Below the pieces are notes generated by a model, which made no database searches, had not been told where the DNA came from, and saw nothing but the letters and a program-made list of their open reading frames with translations. Positions 18,172 through 25,399 of a stretch of 64,000 nucleotides of DNA are shown here, in pieces. Origin of the DNA: an uncultured Lachnospiraceae bacterium. GTDB lineage: Bacteria > Bacillota > Clostridia > Lachnospirales > Lachnospiraceae. Position numbers and translations under genes: made by a program. The stretch spans positions 1 to 64,000 of the forward strand of contig CAJUSK010000034.1 in NCBI GenBank assembly GCA_910589075.1. The letters run 5' to 3'. Position 1 is the first letter of the stretch. Every line of letters begins with the position of its first letter.

Positions 18172-18207
18172 ACAATAGGTTTGCTGGCGAAGCCTGCAAT
18201 CTATTGT
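18172..18207. other. Long imperfect hairpin in noncoding DNA
   Basis: ACAATAG, TTGC and GGC on one side pair with GCC, GCAA and CTATTGT on the other around a GAA loop. No T-run follows, so it is not a terminator. It could be a transfer or single-strand origin, a recombination site or an RNA structure; nothing decides between these. Confidence 0.4.
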
Positions 18208-18329
18208 TGTTTCAAAGAGATTATATTTTTTACCTGTAAAAAACTTATGAATGAAGGATCAGCTATTGCCATACTTTTTACCCAGCGTTACAATTCCCAT
18301 CCATTAAAAAGTAGAAAGGAGGGTGCTGT

Positions 18330-18581
18330 ATGAAAGATATGATAAAGTTACAGACCGAATTATGCAGGATGGATGATCTGATTGATGCGCTGGGATTGAA
18401 GATACACAATCTGGCAGGTAATTTGGAACTAATATGTTTAGGACTACAGAAACTGAACAGAACAGAGGATTCCTATGAACTGTGCAGTTTAAGACTTATA
18501 CTGAATTATCTGGAAATGATGGAATCAACAGATATCATAAAGCTGCATGCTGGAATGTCTGAATTAAAAGAAATGATATAA
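18330..18581 (+). CDS. Small helical protein of unknown function
   Basis: An 83-residue protein, mostly helical and leucine-rich (LIDALGLKIHNLAGNLELIC), without signal peptide or membrane segment. AAGGAGGG lies 7 bp before ATG 18330. No family is recognised. It stands alone between terminators on the left and the convergent XRE gene on the right. Confidence 0.55.
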   Translation: MKDMIKLQTELCRMDDLIDALGLKIHNLAGNLELICLGLQKLNRTEDSYELCSLRLILNYLEMMESTDIIKLHAGMSELKEMI

Positions 18582-18604
18582 CGCAGGCATCCGGAAAGGC
18601 GGTG

Positions 18605-18657
18605 ATAAAAAACAGGAATGACAGGGAATCCGGTTCTGATTCACCTGTCATTCCTGT
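18605..18657 (-). terminator. Terminator of the XRE regulator gene
   Basis: ACAGGAATGACAGG (18612-18625) and CCTGTCATTCCTGT (18644-18657) form a perfect 14-bp stem. On the minus strand a run of T follows. The stem overlaps the last codons of the regulator gene. Confidence 0.75.
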
Positions 18658-18941
18658 AAACTTAGTAAAAATGACTGTAAAAGCTGATACTGTTTATCGT
18701 TCAGCATAGATACATCGAGCTGTTTTGAATTTTCAATTTTGTCAATGCCAAGCAGATAGTCAGTGGAACAATGATACAGATGTGCGAGCGCAATGAGAAT
18801 TTCCGTGCTGGGTGTCCGTTCCCCGCTCTCATAATTAGATATGACGGAAGCAGACACGCCGATAGAGGAAGAAACCTCTTTTTGAGAAAGATTCCGTAAA
18901 ATGCGTTGTTTCTGTAGCCGCTGACCCAATCCATTTACCAT
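18648..18941 (-). CDS. XRE-family transcriptional regulator
   Basis: A 97-residue protein with an N-terminal helix-turn-helix (RLQKQRILRNLSQKEVSSSI, then VSASVISNYESGERTPS) and the usual LAHLYHCSTDYLLG helix. It is of the Cro/CI type that controls many integrated elements. ATG 18941 follows GGAGGT; a longer frame reaching 19013 lacks a ribosome site. It is transcribed away from the 19081 operon, so the 140-bp gap holds both promoters. It probably represses itself and the lipoprotein operon, like a simple lysogeny switch; that role is inference. Confidence 0.85.
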   Translation of the reverse strand: MVNGLGQRLQKQRILRNLSQKEVSSSIGVSASVISNYESGERTPSTEILIALAHLYHCSTDYLLGIDKIENSKQLDVSMLNDKQYQLLQSFLLSLQE

Positions 18942-18955
18942 ATAAGCACCTCCAT

Positions 18956-18968
18956 GTACTAATTGTAC
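18956..18968. promoter_or_regulatory. Candidate XRE operator
   Basis: GTAC-TAATT-GTAC is an interrupted palindrome 15 bp upstream of the regulator's start codon and about 45 bp upstream of the divergent promoter. Confidence 0.35.
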
Positions 18969-19012
18969 GTGAAACAAGTATGCTCTGGGACATTGAAAAT
19001 TTGCTAAAAGCA

Positions 19013-19041
19013 TTGAAAACTATGCAGAAAGGTGATATAAT
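19013..19041 (+). promoter_or_regulatory. Strong promoter for the lipoprotein operon
   Basis: TTGAAA (19013-19018), 17 bp, then a perfect TATAAT (19036-19041). It drives the gene at 19081 and likely the overlapping lipoprotein gene. Confidence 0.75.
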
Positions 19042-19080
19042 CAGCACGAAATAAATTTATATACGAAAGGAAAAGTACAT

Positions 19081-19548
19081 ATGAATATGCAGGATATTAC
19101 AAAAGAACAGTTTGAAACGCTGATATTGATACGCTCATTAGAGGAATTAGTTACAGACGAGTATGAGGACTTTTCAAGTTTAAGTGAAGCCGTTGGAGCA
19201 TTAGGAGAGGGTTTAGCTGGAACTGGAGAAGGACAGGAATGGGATCGGTTTGTAAAGGATATTTTAAAGCTGACCGAGACAGGCTATATTCTGTCAGATG
19301 CAACAGAGGAAAGTATAAAAGGAATGATGCCCGAAGTAGATGGGATTACTCAAAAAGGGAAATCAGCACTGGAGGCATTGGAACAGGAGATAAAGAGTGA
19401 CATTGCAGAGGGGAAAAAGATCGTACTTTTTGAGAATTTCACTTTATTTAATTTTGATGTAAGCCTGCTTGGCGGAGTAGAGTCCAGCTTATTTAAGGAA
19501 GCAGGTGCATTGTTTAAAGCCATAGGAAAAGGGTTACTGAAATGGTAA
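19081..19548 (+). CDS. Unknown acidic protein ahead of the lipoproteins
   Basis: A 155-residue acidic protein without signal peptide. The C-terminal third has a short hydrophobic, glycine-containing stretch (FDVSLLGGVESSLFKEAGAL) that could be amphipathic. No family is recognised. It is the first gene behind the strong promoter at 19013 and overlaps the first lipoprotein gene by 7 bp, so both are made together. AAAGGAAAAGTACAT precedes the ATG. Confidence 0.6.
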   Translation: MNMQDITKEQFETLILIRSLEELVTDEYEDFSSLSEAVGALGEGLAGTGEGQEWDRFVKDILKLTETGYILSDATEESIKGMMPEVDGITQKGKSALEALEQEIKSDIAEGKKIVLFENFTLFNFDVSLLGGVESSLFKEAGALFKAIGKGLLKW

Positions 19549-20210
19549 ATAGGAAACTGTTTAAATCAGCAGTCATAATAACAGCGGTCATGTTATCAGT
19601 AAGTGGATGTGCAGGTGGTTGCAGTAAGCAGGCAGAGCCAGTCATAGCAGATGCAACAGTAGAGACACCAGAACCAGTAACAGAAATAAATGGATACCAA
19701 GTATCACAAGACGAGGGAAGCACAGAGATAGAATTTACCATCACAGAAATGGACATTCAAATGGTAGTAAACACAGAAGCATATACATATGAAAATCCTA
19801 CCAATGAATCCACAATGATAGGTGCGGCTCAAAAAGATGAAGTAGTGCATGTCATAGGTCAAGTGGATGGAACCAATTGGTTCCAAATAGAGCAAACAGA
19901 CGAGGATACAGTTACATCGTTTATAGACGGAGAATTTCTCTCCGAATACACCGAGCCAAAAGAAGAAACACCAGCCGAGACACAGAAGCCAGCAGAGACC
20001 CAAAAGCCAGCTGAGACACAGAAGCCAGCAGAGACACAGAAACCGGCAGAAACCCCTCCACCAGCTCAGCCACCAGCAGAAACACAACAGCCTCCAGCAC
20101 AAAATCCAGATGAAGGTACATTACCAAATGTAGGAGATGTTATGTATCAAGATGAAGATGGTGGAGTTACAACATTTGGAGGAGAATTTGGTGGACTAGG
20201 TGATTTATAA
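19542..20210 (+). CDS. Lipoprotein with SH3-like domain and PAETQK repeats (array member 1)
   Basis: A 222-residue secreted lipoprotein: signal peptide with lipobox LSVSGC (Cys23), an acidic linker, an SH3b-like segment of about 65 residues (VVNTEAYTYENPTNES, then GTNWFQIEQ), and a Pro-rich tail with four PAETQK repeats. SH3b domains in clostridia usually bind cell wall. The tail resembles a flexible wall-spanning linker. It differs most from the other three array members, whose signal peptides are nearly identical to one another. A GGGGCCAC hairpin (20228-20252) follows. Confidence 0.8.
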   Translation: MVNRKLFKSAVIITAVMLSVSGCAGGCSKQAEPVIADATVETPEPVTEINGYQVSQDEGSTEIEFTITEMDIQMVVNTEAYTYENPTNESTMIGAAQKDEVVHVIGQVDGTNWFQIEQTDEDTVTSFIDGEFLSEYTEPKEETPAETQKPAETQKPAETQKPAETQKPAETPPPAQPPAETQQPPAQNPDEGTLPNVGDVMYQDEDGGVTTFGGEFGGLGDL

Positions 20211-20227
20211 GAGATAAGCATCCATAC

Positions 20228-20252
20228 AGGGGCCACACATCAAGTGGCCCCT
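20228..20252 (+). terminator. Hairpin after array member 1
   Basis: AGGGGCCAC and GTGGCCCCT form a perfect 9-bp stem with a 7-base loop. The following AAATT is a weak T-tract, so termination may be partial. Confidence 0.5.
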
Positions 20253-20328
20253 AAATTATACACATAGGTCTATCAACAATTCCTTCTTATAGTTTTTATA
20301 TTTTATTTACACATATAAGGAGAAGAGC

Positions 20329-20985
20329 ATGAGATATAAAAAATTATTTACATCAGCATTACTCATAACAACAAGTCTGTTTTTGTTTACAGGTTGTGGA
20401 GAGAAAGCAGAGCCTACGGAGACAATAAATGAAGTTGATACAGAAGAAACTATAGAAAGCACAGAGCCATTACCCTCGCCTATTGTTGGATCAACAGAAG
20501 AACCAGTTGAGGAAAGTTCAGAAAGTGAACTTGATACACCAGAAACAGAAGAAGATACAGAGAATACAAGTGAATCAACAGGAATAGAAATTGTTGAAGA
20601 ACTTGATTTGCAAATGTACGTTCAGACCTCTGCAAATGCAAGAAGCGGCGACAGTACAGAGTTTGAAGTAGTGACAACATTTAGTACAAATACAGAATTG
20701 CATGTTACAGGCAGAACAGCAAATGACTGGTATAGAATAGAACAGTCTGGAGGTGATGTTTATATCAGTAGTAAGTTATTAGGTACAGAAAAAGCTGTCA
20801 TACAACAGCAATCAACAGGTGGAAATAATCAACAGACAAATGATAATGTGCAACAGCCACCAGCAGAAACCCAACCACCAGCACAACCATCTGAGGGTGA
20901 AATGCAGCCTGGTGATATTATAGGTACGGACCAATATGGTAATGAATGGACATACGGTGGAACTGTTGACACATCTCAATGGTAA
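20329..20985 (+). CDS. SH3-like lipoprotein (array member 2)
   Basis: A 218-residue lipoprotein. The signal peptide MRYKKLFTSALLITTSLFLF with lipobox FTGC is shared almost unchanged with members 3 and 4. An acidic linker follows, then an SH3b-like segment (TSANARSGDSTEFEVVTTF, then DWYRIEQSGGD) and a Gln/Pro-rich tail. AAGGAGAAGAGC precedes ATG 20329. The 5' 200 bp, including the leader, is a near-exact repeat of the start of member 3. A hairpin (about 20997-21033) ends the cassette. It is exported and membrane-anchored; the partner is unknown. Confidence 0.82.
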   Translation: MRYKKLFTSALLITTSLFLFTGCGEKAEPTETINEVDTEETIESTEPLPSPIVGSTEEPVEESSESELDTPETEEDTENTSESTGIEIVEELDLQMYVQTSANARSGDSTEFEVVTTFSTNTELHVTGRTANDWYRIEQSGGDVYISSKLLGTEKAVIQQQSTGGNNQQTNDNVQQPPAETQPPAQPSEGEMQPGDIIGTDQYGNEWTYGGTVDTSQW

Positions 20986-20996
20986 GTAGATAAAAC

Positions 20997-21036
20997 ATTT
21001 ACAGCGGTTGTCATTAAGATAACCACTGTAAATGTT
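20997..21036 (+). terminator. Hairpin terminator after array member 2
   Basis: ACATTTACAG-GGTT pairs with AACC-CTGTAAATGT, with one unpaired base on each side, then TTTTA. Confidence 0.6.
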
Positions 21037-21109
21037 TTACATGTATAAGTATATCAATAAATCTTTCTTATTGTTTTTATATTTTATTTACACATATAAG
21101 GAGAAGAGC

Positions 21110-21907
21110 ATGAGATATAAAAAATTATTTACATCAGCATTACTCATAACAACAAGTCTGTTTTTGTTTACGGGTTGTGGAGAGAAAGCAGAGCCAGTAA
21201 GTGCAGAGCCTACGGAGACAATAAATGAAGTTGATACAGAAGAAACTATAGAAAGCACAGAGCCATTACCCTCGCCTATTGTTGAACCTACAGAGGAAAG
21301 TATAGATGATACAGTTTCATCTGAAAGCGGGGAAAATATAGAAAGTGAAGAAGATATAATAAATGAAGAAGAAATACAAAGTGAAGAAACAGAGCCAGAC
21401 ATAGGTTACACAATAATTGCAATAGATGAAGTTACAATGTACGCTACAACTAATGCAAATTTGCGTAGTGGCCCAGATACTACATATGATATAGTAGGAA
21501 GTTTAACCTACGGTGAATCCGCAGTCTTCAATGGATATGTTGAAGAAGGAGGCAGTGTTTGGTATGTAATTAAAACAGACAATGAAGAAATTAAGATGGT
21601 TTCAAAAAGTTTAGTATCCAGTGAGAAGCCTCAACCACAGCAACCAAGTAGTTCAGGTAATTCAGGCGGAAGCAGTTCTGGTGGTTCATCTGGCAGTAGT
21701 TCAGGTGAGGGTCAACCCTCTGGTGGAGGTCAACCCTCTGGTGGAGGTCAACCATCAGGTGGTAGTTCAGAAGGTTCTGGTGGAGGCCAACCATCTGGTG
21801 GTGGAAGCAGTAACCCATTAGATGATATATTTGGCGGTAATGGAGATATTTCGTGGGGAGATGGAACAGGTAATGGTAATGGCGCAGGTGAAATGAATTT
21901 GCACTAA
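21110..21907 (+). CDS. SH3-like lipoprotein with Gly/Ser-rich tail (array member 3)
   Basis: A 265-residue lipoprotein from ATG 21110 (AAGGAGAAGAGC ahead; an upstream in-frame ATG at 21032 would spoil the signal peptide). Signal peptide and lipobox FTGC are as in member 2. A long acidic linker follows, then the clearest SH3b domain of the array (TNANLRSGPDTTYDIVGSL, then WYVIKTDNEE), and a tail of Gly/Ser with GGGQPS repeats. The tail repeats show as 15-bp tandem units in DNA (about 21711-21760). A GTCTGGGTAG hairpin follows. Confidence 0.83.
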   Translation: MRYKKLFTSALLITTSLFLFTGCGEKAEPVSAEPTETINEVDTEETIESTEPLPSPIVEPTEESIDDTVSSESGENIESEEDIINEEEIQSEETEPDIGYTIIAIDEVTMYATTNANLRSGPDTTYDIVGSLTYGESAVFNGYVEEGGSVWYVIKTDNEEIKMVSKSLVSSEKPQPQQPSSSGNSGGSSSGGSSGSSSGEGQPSGGGQPSGGGQPSGGSSEGSGGGQPSGGGSSNPLDDIFGGNGDISWGDGTGNGNGAGEMNLH

Positions 21908-21917
21908 ATATAAAAGG

Positions 21918-21956
21918 TTTGTCTGGGTAGTAGTTTACAAGCTACCCAGACAAGAT
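21918..21956 (+). terminator. Hairpin terminator after array member 3
   Basis: TGTCTGGGTAG and CTACCCAGACA form a perfect 11-bp stem, followed by AGATTT. Confidence 0.6.
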
Positions 21957-21996
21957 TTACACGTATATGTATTTATCATACAAGTAGGAGAAGAGC

Positions 21997-22719
21997 ATGA
22001 GATATAAAAAATTATTTACATCAGTATTACTCATAACAACAAGTCTGTTTTTGTTTACAGGTTGTGGAGAGAAAGCAGAGCCAGTAAGTGCAGAGCCTAC
22101 AGAGACAATAAATGAAGTTGACACAGAAGAAAGTTTAGAAAATACAGAGCCATCACCCTCTCCCGCTATTGAACCAACAGAAGAACCAGTTGAGGAAAGT
22201 TCAGAAAGTGAAGAAGATATAATAAATGAAGAAGAAATACAAAGTGAAGAAACAGAAGCAGATTATGTAATAGAATCCATAGAGCCTATGTCATTATGGG
22301 CAGCAACGAATTGTAATTTGCGTAGTGGTCCCGGAACACAGTATGGTATAGTAGGAAGTTTATCATATGCACAAGAAATAACAGTAGATGGTAAAGTAGA
22401 AAAAGATGGAAAACAGTGGTTTGTGCTTCAATCAGACACAGAAGAAAAGCAAATGGTCTCTGGCACATTAGTGGTATACCAAAAACCCCAGTCACAACCA
22501 AGCAGTGGCAACAGTGGCAACAGTGGCAATGGTTCAAGCACAGGAAACGGTGGAAATGGTAATACTCAAACCCAAACACCTCCTCCTGCTGAATCTCAGC
22601 AACCAAGCAGTAATGATGAAGGTGGAGCAACAGGTACTACTGATAATCCATGGGGCGGAGTTTTGCAAGATTCAGACCAATTTGATTGGAGTCAAGATAG
22701 TGATTGGGTATGGCAATAA
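21997..22719 (+). CDS. SH3-like lipoprotein (array member 4)
   Basis: A 240-residue lipoprotein with the shared signal peptide (one changed residue, SVLLIT) and lipobox FTGC. The acidic linker shares an EEDIINEEEIQSEETE block with member 3. The SH3b-like domain follows (TNCNLRSGPGTQYGIVGSL, then QWFVLQSD), then an Asn/Gly/Ser repeat tail and a C-terminal WGG...DWVWQ. Members 3 and 4 share domain sequence while members 2 and 3 share the leader, a mosaic pattern. A hairpin near 22755-22800 closes the array. Confidence 0.82.
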   Translation: MRYKKLFTSVLLITTSLFLFTGCGEKAEPVSAEPTETINEVDTEESLENTEPSPSPAIEPTEEPVEESSESEEDIINEEEIQSEETEADYVIESIEPMSLWAATNCNLRSGPGTQYGIVGSLSYAQEITVDGKVEKDGKQWFVLQSDTEEKQMVSGTLVVYQKPQSQPSSGNSGNSGNGSSTGNGGNGNTQTQTPPPAESQQPSSNDEGGATGTTDNPWGGVLQDSDQFDWSQDSDWVWQ

Positions 22720-22970
22720 TCATACACCACAAATAAGCACATAATAAAAAGTAGTCAGATGCAGAGCCAAGACTTTAAATGGTCTTGACTCTGTATCTTA
22801 TACAAATAAGCGTATCAAGCATACTAAATTTCATTCAAGCCATAAAAAAACATTGATAGCATTAGGTTAAGAACAAGAGATTTTATATGAAAGATAAATA
22901 TGGCATAAATAGTATAATATACTATTCTGGTTTCTAAGTAAGATTAAACAAAAAGTATACAAAGAGCCAC
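22720..22970. other. Intergenic DNA after the lipoprotein array
   Basis: It contains a hairpin in which CAGAGCCAAGAC (about 22770) pairs with GTCTTGACTCTG with one mismatch, probably the array terminator. Nothing else is seen up to the antisense-RNA promoter at 22971. Confidence 0.5.
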
Positions 22971-22999
22971 TTGAAAAACAAGCGGCTCTGGTGTATAAT
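22971..22999 (+). promoter_or_regulatory. Promoter of the putative antitoxin RNA
   Basis: TTGAAA (22971-22976), exactly 17 bp, then a perfect TATAAT (22994-22999). No protein gene follows; the transcript would run into the bidirectional terminator at 23061-23105. Confidence 0.7.
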
Positions 23000-23005
23000 C
23001 TAATC

Positions 23006-23108
23006 AGAAAGGTTTATCGGACACGAAGTTCCGATTGCCCTCAGTATAATAAGATTAAAAAAGAAATAGCATCTTACTTTCTCAGGGTAGGGATGCTATT
23101 TCTTTTTA
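23006..23108 (+). ncRNA. Putative antisense antitoxin RNA
   Basis: A transcript from the promoter at 22971 would be about 100 nt. It would fold a short hairpin (TCGGA with TCCGA near 23017-23034) and end at a strong stem, AAGAAATAGCATC with GATGCTATTTCTT. It converges on the minus-strand toxin transcript and is complementary to its 3' end, the layout of Fst/TxpA-type type I antitoxins. No coding frame is present. Confidence 0.6.
23061..23108. terminator. Bidirectional terminator shared by toxin mRNA and antitoxin RNA
   Basis: AAGAAATAGCATC and GATGCTATTTCTT form a long perfect stem with T-runs on both strands. The toxin stop codon lies in the stem. Confidence 0.75.
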
Positions 23109-23182
23109 TGATTGTCTATGTAAGACAGAGCCGCAAAAATAACAAGCAATAATGTCAAAACTTCCATCACGCTCACGGGCAT
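23096..23182 (-). CDS. Putative type I toxin, holin-like membrane peptide
   Basis: A 28-codon frame on the minus strand: a short polar start (MPVSVME), one hydrophobic helix (VLTLLLVIFAALSYI) and a basic tail ending HKKK. This is the form of the 'putative holin-like toxin' peptides of Gram-positive type I toxin-antitoxin systems. It has a consensus promoter 74 bp upstream on the same strand, an AGAGGG ribosome site, and a terminator overlapping its end. The third codon GTG, 8 bp after the ribosome site, may be the real start. A converging RNA overlaps its 3' end. Such pairs stabilise mobile elements, fitting its place in the middle of the integrated element. Confidence 0.65.
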   Translation of the reverse strand: MPVSVMEVLTLLLVIFAALSYIDNHKKK

Positions 23183-23255
23183 CACCCTCTTTCGTAAGAC
23201 TAGGGGGCACCTATCAGAAAATCGCATCCTGCTTTCTGTTCAGTTACACAAACCC

Positions 23256-23284
23256 ATTATAACATGAATGCACATATTTCTCAA
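23256..23284 (-). promoter_or_regulatory. Promoter of the toxin peptide
   Basis: On the minus strand TTGAGA (23284-23279), 17 bp, then a perfect TATAAT (23261-23256). Confidence 0.65.
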
Positions 23285-23713
23285 TTAAAAAATCGATTCC
23301 ACGATTATACAGGACAGACAGTTTGTTTCAAATGTTTCAACTTTTAAAACAGAAATAAGATACATATAAATCAGACCTGTTAAAAATGGATGTATGATAC
23401 ATAAATCAATACAGTATGTAAAAAACAATATTCATGAAAGAATTAAAAAGACCTGTCAAATTTTCTTCTTTAGAAATATTTGCAACAAAGTACATATCAA
23501 ACAAGTACTGCATTATGAAAAAATTGATTTGTACAAGTCAATAAAAAATCTTAGCTTATCAGTATACAGTAGGTCTTTTTCTGCATTATCTGATTCAGTT
23601 TGTTTGTAGTGAGTATTTCATAATAGTAAAAACGTCATTTTAAACATCAGAAAAAATGATCTGGAGCATTAAAAGAATTTTTAAAAGTGTATATTAAAAA
23701 TACCATTAAAAGG
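23285..23713. other. AT-rich intergenic DNA with regulatory-type repeats
   Basis: It contains a TGTTTCAAATGTTTCAAC pair near 23325, as at 16123, and TTAAAAGTGTATATTAAAAA near 23681. A 71-codon frame (23394-23609) has no ribosome site and a random-looking composition; I do not call it a gene. Confidence 0.45.
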
Positions 23714-23756
23714 GCATGACCTCCAATAGAAAATAAAAAGCGATTGGAGGTCATGC
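23714..23756 (+). promoter_or_regulatory. Perfect inverted repeat hiding the SprT-gene ribosome site
   Basis: GCATGACCTCCAAT (23714-23727) and ATTGGAGGTCATGC (23743-23756) form a perfect 14-bp stem with a 15-base A-rich loop. The 3' arm contains the GGAGG ribosome site of the next gene, so translation should be blocked when the stem forms. No T-run follows, so it is not a simple terminator. Confidence 0.7.
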
Positions 23757-23758
23757 TT

Positions 23759-24409
23759 ATGTTATCAGAACATAATAAATTTTTAGAACAGGCATATTTA
23801 GTTTTAAACAGGGTTTACTTTGAAGATAGTTTACCGGAAGCAGTTATTACAATACAATCTTCTCAACGTGCATATGGTCATATTACAGTTGGCAAGGTCT
23901 GGCAGGACAGTTGGGATTCTTACCATGAAATAAATATATCTGCGGAATATCTCAACAGACCAGTGGAAAATATCATAGCTACTCTTCTACATGAATGCTG
24001 TCATCTGTATGCAATGGAAAATAATATAAAAGATACATCAAACAATCATAGATACCATAATAAAAAATTCAAAGAGATTGCTGAAAAAAGGGATTTAAAA
24101 ATAAGTTACCATGAGAGTATAGGTTGGAGCGTGACCGAACCTACAGAAAAGTTAATAGAAACAATAAAACAGTATCATTTGGATTCCCAGATAGAATATG
24201 TGCGTATGGGTGCTTATGACTGGACTGGTGGAGAGAATGGAAGTGACGGGGATAATGGTGGCTTAACTGGTACAAAAGGAAAGAAACCAAAAAAGAAAAG
24301 CAGTACAAGAAAATATATATGTCCTAAATGTGGTAATTCTGTAAGGGCAACAAAAGATGTGAATATTGCGTGCCTTGACTGTGATATGCAAATGATGAAA
24401 GAAGAATAA
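23759..24409 (+). CDS. SprT-like zinc metalloprotease-fold protein
   Basis: A 216-residue SprT-family protein. The zincin motif HECCH (HExxH type) is preceded by a hydrophobic helix (ENIIATLL) and followed by a third ligand region (NNHRYHNKKFKEIA). The C-terminus has a four-cysteine zinc ribbon (CPKCGNSV...CLDC) after a basic linker. SprT/Spartan proteins cut DNA-bound or crosslinked proteins, and relatives on mobile elements are common but little studied. ATG 23759 is 8 bp after GGAGG; the earlier ATG at 23753 is too close. Its ribosome site lies in a perfect hairpin, so expression is probably conditional. Confidence 0.85.
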   Translation: MLSEHNKFLEQAYLVLNRVYFEDSLPEAVITIQSSQRAYGHITVGKVWQDSWDSYHEINISAEYLNRPVENIIATLLHECCHLYAMENNIKDTSNNHRYHNKKFKEIAEKRDLKISYHESIGWSVTEPTEKLIETIKQYHLDSQIEYVRMGAYDWTGGENGSDGDNGGLTGTKGKKPKKKSSTRKYICPKCGNSVRATKDVNIACLDCDMQMMKEE

Positions 24410-24565
24410 ATATCAAGTATTCTTCTACATATGCCCTAAAAATCAATGTTTTCAAGCAGTCTGTTTCCTTGCACTATCACGTCTGTTATTCCCCTCAATT
24501 TAGCGTTAAGATGTAGTTGAGGTTAAGGGAAATAAATATGAAAGCATTAAGAAGGAGGTCAAAAA

Positions 24566-25075
24566 ATGTGTAAAATGCGTGTAGTAGTAAGAAGGGAAAT
24601 GCTGGGAACCCGTGAAATTGGTTGGAGTATCTTCAATGGTAAATCAATACAGGAGTGTACAAGTATTCAAATAAGAAATTTGATTAAGTCTGGGCAGAAA
24701 GTTTGTGGTCTGGTATTGAAAGAAAATGATCTGGTTTTAGATGAAGAGGGTTTCTTTACTTCAAATTTAATTGAACACCGAAGTTGTGATAATTATACAC
24801 CGATGGTTGAGGGAGACACTGCAGTGAATGTGTTCTATATTGTAATTGGTAAACACGAAGAAAGTGGAGTTGTTTACTATGACTGTATCAGCACAAAATT
24901 TGAGCAAGCCAAATTCAATGAATCGGACGTAAGAGCCTATCTCCGGCTGGGAATCATTTCCGGCGGCGCAAAACTGGAGGCGGATGATAAGATTGAGTTG
25001 CCACCTCTGGAATATGAGAAAGCAGAGGAAACAAAGCCTACAGAAAAGAAAGGTGCTGTAGAGAAAAAGAAATAA
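24566..25075 (+). CDS. Unknown element protein, 169 aa
   Basis: A 169-residue soluble protein with a Lys/Glu-rich tail (TKPTEKKGAVEKKK). AAGGAGG lies 8 bp before ATG 24566. No signal peptide, membrane segment or known motif. Its codons near 24930-24970 are more GC-rich than the neighbours. It may be co-transcribed with the SprT-like gene 157 bp upstream. Not recognised. Confidence 0.6.
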   Translation: MCKMRVVVRREMLGTREIGWSIFNGKSIQECTSIQIRNLIKSGQKVCGLVLKENDLVLDEEGFFTSNLIEHRSCDNYTPMVEGDTAVNVFYIVIGKHEESGVVYYDCISTKFEQAKFNESDVRAYLRLGIISGGAKLEADDKIELPPLEYEKAEETKPTEKKGAVEKKK

Positions 25076-25207
25076 GGTTCAGGGGCGTCCATTGGGAACA
25101 GTGGGCGCCTTGTTGGTTAAAAGGGTTTCAAGAGGTTCCAGAGAGATTTCAGAGAGGTACATGGAGAAATGATTGAAAGGTTATTGGAGAATAAGGGGGA
25201 TTGATGT

Positions 25208-25345
25208 ATGGACTATCTGACATTTACAACCATCCATACAATGATAATCATATCATTGTGTGGAGAAGTTTATTTAGGTAAACAGTGTTTTATTTTCATA
25301 CGCTGGATCGCAAAATGGACGTTAAAGGAATTAGAAGAAGAATAA
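25208..25345 (+). CDS. Small hydrophobic protein
   Basis: A 45-residue frame from ATG 25208 with one hydrophobic stretch (IHTMIIISLCGEVYLG) and a charged tail ending LKELEEE. The ribosome site (AGGGGG) is at a fair distance. It might be a single-pass membrane peptide. An overlapping 25-codon frame from ATG 25204 is an alternative. No family recognised. Confidence 0.35.
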   Translation: MDYLTFTTIHTMIIISLCGEVYLGKQCFIFIRWIAKWTLKELEEE

Positions 25346-25399
25346 TAAACAGCATTATCAAAATGGTTTATCCGGCAGGAATGGATAAACTATTTTTTA

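Larger units (their letters stand above)
20269..22180 (+). repeat. Three near-identical 5' cassettes of the lipoprotein array
   Basis: About 200 bp is repeated almost unchanged at 20269-20488, 21051-21285 and (shorter upstream) 21978-22175, covering leader, ribosome site, signal peptide and linker. Copies 2 and 3 have a 12-bp insertion (encoding PVSA) relative to copy 1. Such direct repeats should allow gene loss, fusion or duplication by recombination. Confidence 0.8.

Noticed and set aside
20045..20100. CRISPR-type or minisatellite origin for the PAETQK-coding repeats
   Set aside because: The repeats are in frame within a lipoprotein tail and explained by the protein linker.
23394..23609. 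71-codon frame in the element
   Set aside because: No ribosome site, no family, and AT-rich random composition.
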